Below are positions 9,071 through 18,741 of a DNA stretch of 64,000 bases, one piece after another. The translations under genes were made by a program, and so were the position numbers. Within the stretch, counting starts at the first letter, position 1. The number at the start of each line of letters is the position of its first letter. Source of the DNA: Thermococcus sp. 2319x1 (GTDB lineage: Archaea > Methanobacteriota_B > Thermococci > Thermococcales > Thermococcaceae); assembly GCF_001484685.1 (NCBI RefSeq), contig NZ_CP012200.1:1048321-1112320 (forward strand). Reading direction: 5' to 3'. Under the pieces are notes generated by a model that worked only from the letters and a program-made list of their open reading frames with translations, was not told the DNA's origin and did not search any database.

Positions 9071-10393
9071 TCACCTCACATCGACTTTGTAACCGTTTCT
9101 TGACACAAAAACGTCCCTTCCGATGAGATACCCTTCCTCTTCGGCAAGCTCAGCATAATGGGTGAGCATCCTAAACTCTCCATGGGCGGGGATTATATTC
9201 TCTGGATTTAAAAGCTTAATCAAATATCTGTGATCTTCCCTGCTCGCATGACCTGAGACGTGTAAATCTTTAACCATTCTCACTCCTCTCATTCTGAGCT
9301 TTGTTTCAAGGGCATAGCGTTGGGCTATGTTTAGCGGATTCGGGATAACTCCAGCCGAAAACACAACGGTGTCATCTTTTCCGATGTCATAGAGTTCCCC
9401 ATTAGCCATCCTTGTAAGCACTGCCCCCGGTTCACCCTGGTGCCCTGTGACTATTAGGAGATAGTTCTCCTTGGCCTGAGAAACCTCTCTGAGTGTTTTT
9501 TGAACAGCATTTGGGCTTCTCACAGCTTTTGCCCCTTTCATCTTTATTAGACCAAGCTGTTTTGCTATGCCTGTGTATTTTGCAAGCGATCTACCTACCA
9601 AAACCGCCTGCCTGCCCATGTTGTTCGCTATCTCTATCAGCTCTTGCAGACGGGCTATGTGGGAAGCAAAGGTTGTGGCGATTAGCCCTTTCTCCTCCAT
9701 ACCCTCATAGTAAAAAAAGTCCTCCAAGAGAAGCTTTGCAGAGGCTTCACTTGGTGTTTTTGTTTCCTCAGCAACCCTTGTGGATTCTGGTATCAAAATT
9801 TTTACTCCTTCCTGGCCTATTTCCTTGAGTCTCTTGTAATCCGGCTTCTCTCCAAGGGGGTTGTGGTTGTCGAACTTATAATCACACGCATAAACCACTG
9901 CACCTTCGGGCGTATGGATAACCACCATCGAGGAGTGCGGGATTGAGTGGGTAATTTGAACAAACTCTATAGCCAAATTTTCGCTAACCTGAACAATCTC
10001 CCCGTACTGGGTCTCATACATTGGATTTGTAACCTCAAAATACTGCTCGCTCCTCACCTCTCCCTTTGCGAGCTTTATTGTGTAAGGGGTTCCGTAGATT
10101 GGAACATCTGGATAGTGAGGAGCAAGCTTTGCTATAGCTCCTATGTGGTCTAAGTGGCCATGAGAAAGTGCAACGGCAACGACTTTTTTGTTTTTGAGGG
10201 GGGAATCATCGGGGATTGCACCCAACTTTCTTAAATCCCTCGAACTCATCTGCTGAAAATTAACGTCCTCATGGATGAGAACCCTATCAAGCCTGATTCC
10301 CATGTCAATAATCACAACTTCTCCTTCATATTCAACGGCAGTCATGTTTTTTCCTACTTCCTCGTAACCGCCCAGTGTGTAAACTTTTATCAT
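9071..10393 (-). CDS. Archaeal RNase J (beta-CASP metallo-beta-lactamase nuclease)
   Basis: The 440-residue protein has an N-terminal metallo-beta-lactamase core with the zinc motif ALSHGHLDHIGA and a second histidine motif in FVQITHSIPHSSMV. The beta-CASP region shows VTGHQGEPGAVLTRMA, and the C-terminal motifs are LHVSGHASREDHRYLI and IIPAHGEF. It lacks the long C-terminal domain of bacterial RNase J, as archaeal forms do. Expected role: 5'-3' exonucleolytic RNA decay. A GGAGG site precedes the ATG at 10393. Confidence 0.92.
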   Translation of the reverse strand: MIKVYTLGGYEEVGKNMTAVEYEGEVVIIDMGIRLDRVLIHEDVNFQQMSSRDLRKLGAIPDDSPLKNKKVVAVALSHGHLDHIGAIAKLAPHYPDVPIYGTPYTIKLAKGEVRSEQYFEVTNPMYETQYGEIVQVSENLAIEFVQITHSIPHSSMVVIHTPEGAVVYACDYKFDNHNPLGEKPDYKRLKEIGQEGVKILIPESTRVAEETKTPSEASAKLLLEDFFYYEGMEEKGLIATTFASHIARLQELIEIANNMGRQAVLVGRSLAKYTGIAKQLGLIKMKGAKAVRSPNAVQKTLREVSQAKENYLLIVTGHQGEPGAVLTRMANGELYDIGKDDTVVFSAGVIPNPLNIAQRYALETKLRMRGVRMVKDLHVSGHASREDHRYLIKLLNPENIIPAHGEFRMLTHYAELAEEEGYLIGRDVFVSRNGYKVDVR

Positions 10394-10517
10394 TTTAGTT
10401 CCTCCTTGTTTGACCTCTAAGCTCTCACGAGCATAAGGCCGAGCTAAGTAATAATCGAAGGTGGGGTTTAAAAAGCTAAGCTTTTTGGGGTTGATACTGT
10501 CAGGAGAAAGTTCTTAA

Positions 10518-10991
10518 TTGCCCATCCAGCTTATTATCCTAACCGGTATCCCCTCAAAATGTGATGTTTTCATAAGTTTAAAAAAGCATTCCAAAGATAT
10601 TAGAGATAGGTTCCCTGTCACTTTTCAACTGGCTATAATAGCGTTTTTATTCACACTCATCATTGGAATTCCTCTTGGGCTGATTTCCGCCCTAAAGAGG
10701 AATAGTATTGTGGATACGATAGTTAGAATTTTTGCCTTAATTGGAGTTTCAACTTTAGGGCTGGGTGCGACACCCCCAATTGCCGATTGGGGTAGAATAG
10801 TCTATGATGGGGCACAGTACTTCCCAAAAGCCTGGTGGTTGGTATTCTACCCAGGTCTCATAGTCATGCTCGTTGCCCTTGGATGGAACCTCCTCGGAGA
10901 CGGTCTCAGAGATGTCCTAGATCCAAAGACAAGAAGAAGCATAGAGTTCAAAGTTAAGAAGAGCAAGAAGGGGGGAGAGGAAAATGCCTGA
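10518..10991 (+). pseudogene. Fused remnant of dipeptide permease genes dppB and dppC
   Basis: Similarity begins near 10590. Residues RDRFPVTFQLAIIAFLFT through ALIGVST look like the core of a DppB-type permease. From LGLGATPPIADWGR to LGDGLRDVLDPKTRR it matches the C-terminus of a DppC-type permease. The two are joined in frame near 10750, so the C-terminus of dppB and the N-terminus of dppC are missing, as are a normal dppB start and any dppA. The stop overlaps the start of dppD, so translational coupling survived. A functional permease is unlikely. Confidence 0.75.
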
Positions 10992-11961
10992 ACCAATATT
11001 CCAAGTTAGAAATTTAACCGTTCACTTTTACACCTACGCCGGAATTGTAAAGGCCATTGAAAACGTATCCTTTGATGTCTATAAGGGGGAAACTTTTGCA
11101 CTCGTAGGGGAAACCGGATGTGGGAAAAGCGTCACATCAAGAGCTTTAACTCAATTGATAGAACCCCCTGGAAGAATAGTAAATGGTGAGGTTATTTATC
11201 ACTCAGAAAAAGGACCCATTGATCTGCTAAAGCTCAGTGAAGAAGAAATAAGGGAAATAAGAGGAAATGAAATAGCATACATCTTCCAAGACCCTCACGC
11301 TTCTCTTGACCCGCTATACACCGTGGGCTACCAAATAGCAGAAGCTATGGAGGTTCACGGGAAAGTTAAAAACATAAAAGAGGGAATTAAAAGAGCTGTA
11401 GACATGTTAAGAGCAGTTTTAATCCCGGATCCAGAAAAAAGAGTGCACAACTATCCGCACGAATTAAGTGGAGGAATGAAGCAGAGAGTTGTTATTGGGA
11501 CCGGAATTGCAAACAATCCAAAGATCCTCATTGCAGATGAGCCTACAACAGCCTTAGACGTTACGGTTCAAGCCCAAATTCTGGATTTAATAGACAGTCT
11601 AAAAGAGAAGTATCACGCGACGGTTATACTAATTACCCACAACTTGGGTGTTGTTGCTGAAACTGCCGACAGAGTAGCAGTGATGTATGCGGGTAAAATA
11701 GTGGAGATAGGGAGCGTAGAGCAAATTTTCAAAAATCCCCTCCATCCCTACACCAAAGGACTATTAAAAGCCGTTCCAAACCCAATGACAAAGATTGAAC
11801 GCCTAGAAGCTATTCCCGGTACAGTGCCTAACTTGATAATTCCCCCAGGAGGCTGCAGATTCCATCCGAGATGCCCGTATGCTATGGAAGTGTGTAAGCA
11901 GAAGGTTCCCGAGCTGGTTGAAATAGAAGATGGGCACTTTGTTGCATGCCACCTTTACTGA
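10984..11961 (+). CDS. dppD: Dipeptide/oligopeptide ABC transporter ATP-binding protein DppD/OppD
   Basis: The 325-residue ATPase has Walker A GETGCGKS, signature LSGGMKQRV, Walker B ILIADEPTTALD and the switch histidine in ILITHNLG. The C-terminal oligopeptide-transporter domain contains GGCRFHPRCPYAMEVC, the cysteine cluster typical of OppD/DppD. The ATPase looks intact although the permease genes upstream have collapsed into a fusion remnant, so it may be an orphan or serve another transporter. Confidence 0.9.
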   Translation: MPEPIFQVRNLTVHFYTYAGIVKAIENVSFDVYKGETFALVGETGCGKSVTSRALTQLIEPPGRIVNGEVIYHSEKGPIDLLKLSEEEIREIRGNEIAYIFQDPHASLDPLYTVGYQIAEAMEVHGKVKNIKEGIKRAVDMLRAVLIPDPEKRVHNYPHELSGGMKQRVVIGTGIANNPKILIADEPTTALDVTVQAQILDLIDSLKEKYHATVILITHNLGVVAETADRVAVMYAGKIVEIGSVEQIFKNPLHPYTKGLLKAVPNPMTKIERLEAIPGTVPNLIIPPGGCRFHPRCPYAMEVCKQKVPELVEIEDGHFVACHLY

Positions 11962-11970
11962 GGTGAGAAC

Positions 11971-12945
11971 ATGGAGAAAGTACTTGAGGTTAAACATCTG
12001 AAGAAATACTTCCCAGTTAAAGGGTTATTCTTCACCAAAGGGTACGTTAAAGCGGTTGACGACATAAGCTTTGAGATATACAGGGGAGAAACCTTCGGTT
12101 TAGTTGGGGAAAGCGGATGTGGGAAAACAACCACCGGAAGAACGATCCTCCGCCTTATAGAACCAACAAGTGGTGAAATAATCTTCAAGGGGAAAAACGT
12201 GATAGAACTTAAAGGGGATGAACTCCAGCAATTCCGCAGAGAAGCCCAAATAATGTTCCAAGATCCCTATTCTTCCCTAAATCCGAGACAAACGGTATTC
12301 GAGATTATAATGGAACCAGTGAGATTTCATGGGATTCATGTAGATGACCCGGAAGAGTTCGTAATAAGGTTGCTTGAAAGCGTAGGTCTTAACGAGATGC
12401 ATCTCTATCGTTATCCCCACGAGTTTAGCGGTGGGCAGAGACAGAGAATTGCATTAGCAAGGTTGCTCGCTCTAAGACCAGAATTCATCGTGTTGGATGA
12501 GCCCACTTCAGCACTTGATGTATCAGTACAAGCAAATATCCTAAACACCTTAAAAGACCTTCAGCAGGAGTTCGGCTTTACGTATCTCTTCATCTCCCAC
12601 GATCTTGGTGTAGTCAAGTATATGAGCCACAGAATGGGAGTGATGTACCTTGGAAAGCTCGTGGAAGTTGGTCCAGCAGAAAGAATATTTGAAAACCCCT
12701 TGCATCCGTATACCCAGTTTTTGCTCTCCTCAATCCCGGTTCCCGACCCTGAGCTTGCTAGGGAACTAAAAGCAAAGAGACAAAAGATTACTGGCGAGCC
12801 GCCAAGTCCAATAAATCCACCATCAGGATGCAGATTCCATCCGAGATGCCCATATGCAAAGGAGATTTGTAAGAAGGAAGAACCACCATTAGTGGAAGTG
12901 GAGCAAGATCACTACGTGGCCTGCTGGCTGTACTCTAAGGCATAG
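11971..12945 (+). CDS. dppF: Dipeptide/oligopeptide ABC transporter ATP-binding protein DppF/OppF
   Basis: This 324-residue partner ATPase shows Walker A GESGCGKTT, signature FSGGQRQRIALAR, Walker B FIVLDEPTSALD and LFISHDLG. The C-terminal oligopeptide-transporter extension contains SGCRFHPRCPYAKEIC. It lies 9 bases after dppD with a GAGGTGAG ribosome binding site. Its 3' end overlaps the convergent gene at 12912 by 34 bases. Confidence 0.9.
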   Translation: MEKVLEVKHLKKYFPVKGLFFTKGYVKAVDDISFEIYRGETFGLVGESGCGKTTTGRTILRLIEPTSGEIIFKGKNVIELKGDELQQFRREAQIMFQDPYSSLNPRQTVFEIIMEPVRFHGIHVDDPEEFVIRLLESVGLNEMHLYRYPHEFSGGQRQRIALARLLALRPEFIVLDEPTSALDVSVQANILNTLKDLQQEFGFTYLFISHDLGVVKYMSHRMGVMYLGKLVEVGPAERIFENPLHPYTQFLLSSIPVPDPELARELKAKRQKITGEPPSPINPPSGCRFHPRCPYAKEICKKEEPPLVEVEQDHYVACWLYSKA

Positions 12946-13499
12946 AGTGCTTGCCTAAACCCATTATCTCGCTTTAAAAGCTCTGTATAAATGGGGTCTT
13001 TTTCCCCTTTTTCGTTATATATTTCATCCCCTCTAAGCTCAATTGTGTAGTACCTCCATTCTACTGGTCGCAATTTTATATCCCTAAGCTCAATCGGATT
13101 TTTAACCCCTAAAACCTCTTGAAGAAGAGAGAGTGCCAATAATGCTTCTCGATTTTCTTTTGCAAGTGCTTCATCTTTTTCCTTATGTCTTCGAAATCCG
13201 CTAGGAATTCCAAGAATCCTGAGAACATTCCACTTCCGTATATGTCTGAGTCTCTCGTCAAGCCTTCTTCCTGAAAGTTCGTATATTCTCTCAAAGGTTG
13301 TCTTAAGGAGTTCCTCAATAGTTTCTTCATCAATCAGCTTTGGAAGTGGATTTTCTGCATCTTTTGGGAGATTGCCCTCAAATTTCCTTATAAGGACACT
13401 GATGTGTTCTGCTTTCTCAACTTTTCTGGAAAAGTAGGCGTCTAGCATAAAGCGTCTTCCCTTTACTTCGAAAACGAGATACGGCACCTCAATCCTCAT
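12912..13499 (-). CDS. Conserved hypothetical protein (Thermococcales)
   Basis: The 195-residue protein is mostly charged and helical with a beta-rich start (RIEVPYLVFEVKGRRFMLDAY). It has no signal peptide, membrane helix or motif I recognise. The ATG at 13499 sits about 25 bases from a TATA element at 13520-13530 that also fits the divergent Hel308 gene, so a leaderless transcript is likely. Its C-terminus overlaps dppF convergently by 34 bases. Proximity to Hel308 does not prove a repair role. Confidence 0.7.
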   Translation of the reverse strand: MRIEVPYLVFEVKGRRFMLDAYFSRKVEKAEHISVLIRKFEGNLPKDAENPLPKLIDEETIEELLKTTFERIYELSGRRLDERLRHIRKWNVLRILGIPSGFRRHKEKDEALAKENREALLALSLLQEVLGVKNPIELRDIKLRPVEWRYYTIELRGDEIYNEKGEKDPIYTELLKRDNGFRQALYALEYSQQAT

Positions 13500-13519
13500 G
13501 AGGCTTAATATTTCAAAAA

Positions 13520-13530
13520 GCTATATAAAC
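13520..13530. promoter_or_regulatory. Shared TATA element between Hel308 and the divergent gene
   Basis: The sequence GCTATATAAAC reads as an archaeal TATA box on both strands. It is about 25 bases from the start at 13499 on the minus strand and 22-30 bases from the starts at 13552/13558 on the plus strand. This spacing fits two short-leader or leaderless transcripts driven from one nearly symmetric element. Confidence 0.5.
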
Positions 13531-13557
13531 GCTTTTCTTTTATTTGGGCTGATGGGT

Positions 13558-15732
13558 ATGAAGGTAGAGGAACTTAAATCACTGGGAGTCGATGAGAGAG
13601 TTATAGGGCTGATACGCGAGAGAGGTATAGAAGAGCTGTATCCCCCTCAAGCAGAGGCATTGAAAACTAAGGTGCTCAGCGGAGGTAACTTGATTTTAGC
13701 CATCCCTACTGCCTCTGGAAAGACCCTTGTTGCGGAAATAGTGATGATAAACAAGATTCTCTGTGAGGGGGGAAAGGCAGTATATCTTGTCCCCCTAAAG
13801 GCACTTGCCGAGGAAAAGTACAAGGAATTCAAGTTCTGGGAAAAGCTTGGAATTAGGATAGCAGTGACAACTGGGGATTACGACAGTGCAGAGGAGTGGC
13901 TTGGGAGATATGACATTATAATAGCAACATCAGAAAAATTTGACTCTCTGCTTCGCCACAAGTCTCCATGGATAAGGGATGTCAAGCTTATAGTTGCGGA
14001 TGAAATTCATCTTCTCGGCTCATATGACAGAGGGGCTACCTTGGAGATGATTCTCGCTCACTTAAGGGATAAAGCCCAGATTTTAGGACTGAGTGCAACA
14101 ATTGGAAATGCCGAAGAGCTTGCGGAGTGGTTAAATGCTGAGCTGGTGGTGAGTGAATGGCGCCCCGTAAGCCTAAAAAGGGGTGTTTTTCACCATGGAC
14201 AGCTTTTCTGGGAAGATGGGAGTATTGAAAAATTCCCAAGCCAGTGGGATTCTCTCGTTATTGACGCTTTAAAAAAAGACAAACAGGTGCTCGTCTTTGT
14301 CAATACCCGAAGAAGTGCCGAAAAAGAAGCCCTTCTATTAGGGGGAAAAGTTCAGAGATTTTTAAGCAAGCCTGAAGAGAGGAAGCTAAGGCAAATAGCG
14401 GATGAACTTGAGAGCACTCCAACAAATGAGAAACTTAAAGAGGCTCTGAAGAAAGGGGTAGCATTTCACCATGCAGGCTTGGGAAGAGAAGAGCGCTCCA
14501 TTGTGGAAGAAGCCTTTAGAGAAGGGCTTATAAAGGTGATTACAGCCACCCCGACCCTGTCCGCTGGCGTAAATTTGCCCGCGTACCGTGTCATAATTAG
14601 GGACACAAAGCGCTATTCAAACTTCGGATGGAGTGACATTCCCGTTTTGGAGGTACAGCAGATGATGGGAAGGGCAGGGAGACCTAAATACGACAAAGAG
14701 GGGCAGGCAATAATAATTGCAAAGACCGAAAGGCCAGAGGACCTGATGAAGAGATACATCTTTGGAAAGCCGGAAAATCTCTTTTCAATGCTCTCAAATG
14801 AGGCCTCCTTCAGGAGCCAAATCCTTGCCCTAATAACAAACTTCGGAGTTAAAAACTTCAGAGAGCTAATAGAATTCTTGGAGAAGACCTTCTACTATCA
14901 CCAGCGGAAGAACCTTGAAACCCTTGAAGGAAAGGCCAGGGACATAGTCTACTTTCTGCTTGAGAACGAGTTCATCGATATTGATCTAAACGACCAGTTC
15001 ATGCCGCTCCCATTTGGAATAAGAACTTCTCAGCTGTATCTCGACCCGTTAACGGCTAAAAAGTTCAAAGATGCCTTTGAGAAGCTTGAAGAAAACCCAA
15101 ATGCACTGGGTATTTTCCAGCTTTTGGCTTCCACCCCGGATATGGTTTCTCTAAGGATAAGGCACAGAGAACAGGAGGATATCCTCGACTATGCCTATGA
15201 GATGGAGGGCTATCTTTACCAAAACATCCCCTATTGGGAAGACTACAAATTTGAGAAGTTCCTTGGAGAGGTAAAAACGGCAAAACTTCTCCTTGACTGG
15301 ATTAATGAAGTCCCCGAAGCGAGAATCTTGGAAACCTATGACATAGACACCGGAGATCTTTACAGAATACTGGAGTTGGCGGATTGGCTCATGTATTCCC
15401 TAATTGAGTTATACAAGCTTTCCAGCCCCAAAAAAGAGATTTTAGACTTCTTAAAGAAGCTTCATTTAAGAGTGAAATATGGAGTTAGAGAGGAGCTTCT
15501 TGAGCTTACAAGCCTTCCAATGATAGGCAGGAAGAGAGCAAGAGCTCTATACAATGCAGGATTTAAGAGCATAGAAGACATCGTAAAAGCAAAGCCCAGT
15601 GAACTCTTAAAGGTGGAGGGAATTGGAGTTGGAATCTTGGAAAAGCTATACCAACACTTTGGAGTGGAACTCCCAAAAGTCAAGGCAAAGAAAAAAGCAA
15701 GAGGAGGAACGTTAGATGAGTTTTTCAAATGA
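13558..15732 (+). CDS. hel308: Hel308 (Hjm) superfamily 2 DNA helicase
   Basis: The 724-residue helicase shows motif I AIPTASGKTLVAE (residues 48-60), motif II VADEIHLLGSYDRG, motif III LGLSATIGN, motif IV LVFVNTRRSAE and motif VI QMMGRAGRPKYD. A C-terminal helix-hairpin-helix region (LPMIGRKRARALYNAGFKS) follows. It unwinds stalled forks and lagging-strand DNA. The ATG at 13558 matches the family start; 13552 is an alternative. A Lys-rich tail ends with GGTLDEFFK, a likely PIP-box-like PCNA-binding motif. Confidence 0.93.
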   Translation: MKVEELKSLGVDERVIGLIRERGIEELYPPQAEALKTKVLSGGNLILAIPTASGKTLVAEIVMINKILCEGGKAVYLVPLKALAEEKYKEFKFWEKLGIRIAVTTGDYDSAEEWLGRYDIIIATSEKFDSLLRHKSPWIRDVKLIVADEIHLLGSYDRGATLEMILAHLRDKAQILGLSATIGNAEELAEWLNAELVVSEWRPVSLKRGVFHHGQLFWEDGSIEKFPSQWDSLVIDALKKDKQVLVFVNTRRSAEKEALLLGGKVQRFLSKPEERKLRQIADELESTPTNEKLKEALKKGVAFHHAGLGREERSIVEEAFREGLIKVITATPTLSAGVNLPAYRVIIRDTKRYSNFGWSDIPVLEVQQMMGRAGRPKYDKEGQAIIIAKTERPEDLMKRYIFGKPENLFSMLSNEASFRSQILALITNFGVKNFRELIEFLEKTFYYHQRKNLETLEGKARDIVYFLLENEFIDIDLNDQFMPLPFGIRTSQLYLDPLTAKKFKDAFEKLEENPNALGIFQLLASTPDMVSLRIRHREQEDILDYAYEMEGYLYQNIPYWEDYKFEKFLGEVKTAKLLLDWINEVPEARILETYDIDTGDLYRILELADWLMYSLIELYKLSSPKKEILDFLKKLHLRVKYGVREELLELTSLPMIGRKRARALYNAGFKSIEDIVKAKPSELLKVEGIGVGILEKLYQHFGVELPKVKAKKKARGGTLDEFFK

Positions 15733-15773
15733 GCAACCTTTTTAAATCAATTAGCTTTAGATGGGTGTGGGCA

Positions 15774-16346
15774 ATGATAATCTGTATAGTAGGAATGCCC
15801 GGTTCTGGAAAAGGCCAGATAGTGAAAATTTTTGGTAAGTATGGAGTGCCTCACGTTTCTATGGGAGATATTGTAAGGGAAGAAGCTGATAAAAGGGGAA
15901 TCCCCAGGACTCCAGAGGGAATGAACAGTGTGAGCATTCAACTTAGGCAGGAGCTTGGGGACAATGCCGTGGCAAAATTAACAATCCCAAAGGTAAAAGA
16001 ACTACTAAAGAAGCACAGGGCAGTCATAATTGATGGAGTAAGGTCTCTGGAGGAAATCCAGACGTTTAAAGATGCTTTTCCAGAAGAAGAGATAATCATA
16101 ATAGCCGTACACTCTTCGCCAAGAAAAAGATTTGAGAGGCTTAGCAGAAGAGGGAGAAGCGACGATCCAAAAACATGGAGTGAGTTTGAGGCCAGAGACT
16201 GGAAAGAGCTCAAGTTTGGAATTGGGAATGTCATAGCTTTAGCGGATTACTTGATAGTTAACGAAAACCACATAGCAGAATACAAAAGAGAAATAGAGGA
16301 ACTCGCGGAGAAACTTGGACTAAAAAGCAGCAGAGCTACCTTTTGA
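15774..16346 (+). CDS. UPF0200-family P-loop kinase (dephospho-CoA kinase-like)
   Basis: This 190-residue protein has a P-loop [11 protein letters not shown] at the N-terminus, an [14 protein letters not shown] lid-like region and [12 protein letters not shown], all of the archaeal nucleotide-kinase family known as UPF0200. The family resembles dephospho-CoA and adenylate kinases; the true substrate is not shown here. The ATG at 15774 fits the family start and lies about 30 bases after a CTTTTTAAAT TATA element. It overlaps the convergent PolB gene by 11 bases. Confidence 0.82.
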   Translation: MIICIVGMPGSGKGQIVKIFGKYGVPHVSMGDIVREEADKRGIPRTPEGMNSVSIQLRQELGDNAVAKLTIPKVKELLKKHRAVIIDGVRSLEEIQTFKDAFPEEEIIIIAVHSSPRKRFERLSRRGRSDDPKTWSEFEARDWKELKFGIGNVIALADYLIVNENHIAEYKREIEELAEKLGLKSSRATF

Positions 16347-18660
16347 GCCATGTATCTAAGCCGGTTTGTTTTGAGCTTTGATACCTTAAATCCTCTTTCC
16401 TGTATCCAAATGCTTCAAGGATTCTAAGTACTGCCGGCAAAACTTGGTTTTCTATGTAGTAGTCTGGATCGTACTTGTGCTTTTCAGGATCGTATTCTGT
16501 AAGTAAAATTACCCTATCGCTTATCTTTCCGCTTCCTTTGAGAACGAGATAGCTTATTATTGTCCCTGGTTTCACTTTTATCCCTCTTGTGGCAAGTCTT
16601 TTTGCTATCGACACATGGGGGCCAATGGCTTTGTAGTCCTTTAAATCCCTGGTAATCTGCTCATGGATAACAAGCTTTTCAAGTGGAACCCTGTATTTTG
16701 CTATTTTCTCTACAACATCTCTAACAATTTCTACAGCTTTTTCAACACTTCCATCTTTAAGTATAGCCTCTAAAACCTTTGCCTGAGTCTCTTTAGCTAT
16801 CTCACTCCAGTCCCTCCTTACTACTTCCAAGCCCCTTGTTGTTATTCTGCCCTCTTCATCTATGACTGCATAGCGCTTTTTTGTAACAAAGAACCCCCTC
16901 AAGTAAAAGCCCTCATACTCAAGCTCAAGCAGACCTGGAAGTTTGGAGTTTATGTAATTTAGGAACTCTCTGGCTTTCTTTTTAATGATTTCAGGCTTTT
17001 CTCCGGGTATTGTGGCATAAAACCCGTCGGTGTCTGCATAAAGAACTTTAAAGCCAAATTTTTCCTCTATTTCTTTTATCGTCATCTCTATGTAGTGCCT
17101 CCCCCACGCGGTAACACTTTCGGCACATTCCTTCGAGTACCATCTCGCTTTAGGATACCCCATGTAGCCGTAATAACTATTTGCAAGCAATTTAACGGCC
17201 CGTTGTCTATAATCAAGCATTTTCTTTTCGATTGGGTCAATTGTAGCTTTCATTTTCTTCTTTATCTCTTGCCTCATTGCAATTAAGTCCCCGAGTATGG
17301 AGGGAATAAAGCCCGGAAAGTCCTTGCAGAACCTATAGCTTACTATCGGAGCAATATCATAATTTTCGCAACCCTCTTTTTCGAGAGTGTCCGGCGATAC
17401 GTTATGGGTAACTATTATTGAGGGATACAAGCTACGGAAATCCAAATAAATGATGTTCTCCCATAAACCCTTTTCTGGCTCTTTTACATATCCTCCCAGG
17501 TAAGTTGTTCTTAAACGTCTCTTGTATTCCTCTTCATCAGGTTTGTTTGGCGCAAGTTCATTCCTTGCGTATGCCACCCTTAACAAATACCACTCCACGA
17601 GGTTGCCGGTGCTTGATCTCGAGACGTCCCACACGCTTTGACCTATCAGCTTCGCCAGCTCAGCTTCCATGGGGAAGAATTCCTTTCCGAGCTCATAAGT
17701 CGCCCTTGCATCTTCCATTGAGTACTGGGCCAGTTTTTTCATGCTTTCTTCTGTTTCCCAGATAGCGGCTATCTCCTCCGCTCCTAATTTGCTTTTGGTT
17801 TTTCCCAAAACTGCTTCATAAACTGCCTCAAGCGTATACGTCGGAAGGTTTATAGTCCTTCGCACAACTGGGAAAAGATCAAAATGTATTCTGCCCTTGA
17901 TTTCTACAGCGAAGCTATCCCCCATTCTCTGGATCTTGGGTTCGGGATTTTCTTTGTCCCTTCCTAAGACAAGCCGAACCCCCAGCTTTTCTGCCCGTTT
18001 TATGAGATACGGCAAATCAAAATTGTCCCCATTGTAGGTTATTATCACATCCGGGTCTTTTTCTTTAACAACCTGAACAAAGCGCTTTATCATCTCCCTT
18101 TCATTGGATACAACATCGACATACGGTAAATCAATGTTCTTCCACGTAATTACTCTGGCCTCTTCTTCATCGGCATAACTAATCATTATTATCTCGCCTT
18201 TTCCAAATTCATCTCCCTCATGATAAAACGTTTCAATGTCAAAGGCGAGGAGCTTAAGCTCCTCGTCTCCCTCCATAGGAATCAAGCCCTTGTCTATGAG
18301 ATAACGCTTGGCAAATGGTATGTCATATTCGTAAATGTCGATAACAGCTGGATGCTCTTTTATCTTGTCCCTCATAGCCGGAACGTCTTGGGGATGCTCG
18401 AAAATGAGCTTCCAGACCTCAACTTCCCTTCCCAAAAATTTTTTTCTGACTTTCACTGCATCGAGCACTCTCACGGTTTTTCCATGTCTCTCGCCCTTTA
18501 TTGCCTTTATCTCCTCAATAGCGGAGTCATCTTTGAGAAGAGCATATATATAGGGCTGAAAATGGGGATCAAGTTCTATTTTAAACTCCCCGTTCTCTTT
18601 CTTAAAAATTCGGATTATAGGTTTACCATCTTTTGTTATGTAATCAGTGTCCAGTATCAT
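16336..18660 (-). CDS. polB: Family B DNA polymerase, intein-free
   Basis: The mature protein is 774 residues. Exonuclease motifs are [21 protein letters not shown] and [11 protein letters not shown]; polymerase motifs are [28 protein letters not shown] and [10 protein letters not shown]. Uracil-sensing N-terminal residues typical of archaeal PolB are present. From memory the sequence is nearly identical to T. litoralis (Vent) polymerase, yet the LLANSYYG and YADTDG insertion sites used by the two Vent inteins are uninterrupted. The ATG at 18660 has GGTGGT five bases upstream. Confidence 0.97.
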   Translation of the reverse strand: MILDTDYITKDGKPIIRIFKKENGEFKIELDPHFQPYIYALLKDDSAIEEIKAIKGERHGKTVRVLDAVKVRKKFLGREVEVWKLIFEHPQDVPAMRDKIKEHPAVIDIYEYDIPFAKRYLIDKGLIPMEGDEELKLLAFDIETFYHEGDEFGKGEIIMISYADEEEARVITWKNIDLPYVDVVSNEREMIKRFVQVVKEKDPDVIITYNGDNFDLPYLIKRAEKLGVRLVLGRDKENPEPKIQRMGDSFAVEIKGRIHFDLFPVVRRTINLPTYTLEAVYEAVLGKTKSKLGAEEIAAIWETEESMKKLAQYSMEDARATYELGKEFFPMEAELAKLIGQSVWDVSRSSTGNLVEWYLLRVAYARNELAPNKPDEEEYKRRLRTTYLGGYVKEPEKGLWENIIYLDFRSLYPSIIVTHNVSPDTLEKEGCENYDIAPIVSYRFCKDFPGFIPSILGDLIAMRQEIKKKMKATIDPIEKKMLDYRQRAVKLLANSYYGYMGYPKARWYSKECAESVTAWGRHYIEMTIKEIEEKFGFKVLYADTDGFYATIPGEKPEIIKKKAREFLNYINSKLPGLLELEYEGFYLRGFFVTKKRYAVIDEEGRITTRGLEVVRRDWSEIAKETQAKVLEAILKDGSVEKAVEIVRDVVEKIAKYRVPLEKLVIHEQITRDLKDYKAIGPHVSIAKRLATRGIKVKPGTIISYLVLKGSGKISDRVILLTEYDPEKHKYDPDYYIENQVLPAVLRILEAFGYRKEDLRYQSSKQTGLDTWLKR

Positions 18661-18741
18661 AGATACCACCAGATATAGAGTGGAATTCAAATTAAATAAA
18701 AGTTCCGCCAAATTTTTAAACCTCCCCCCAAATCGAAAGTC

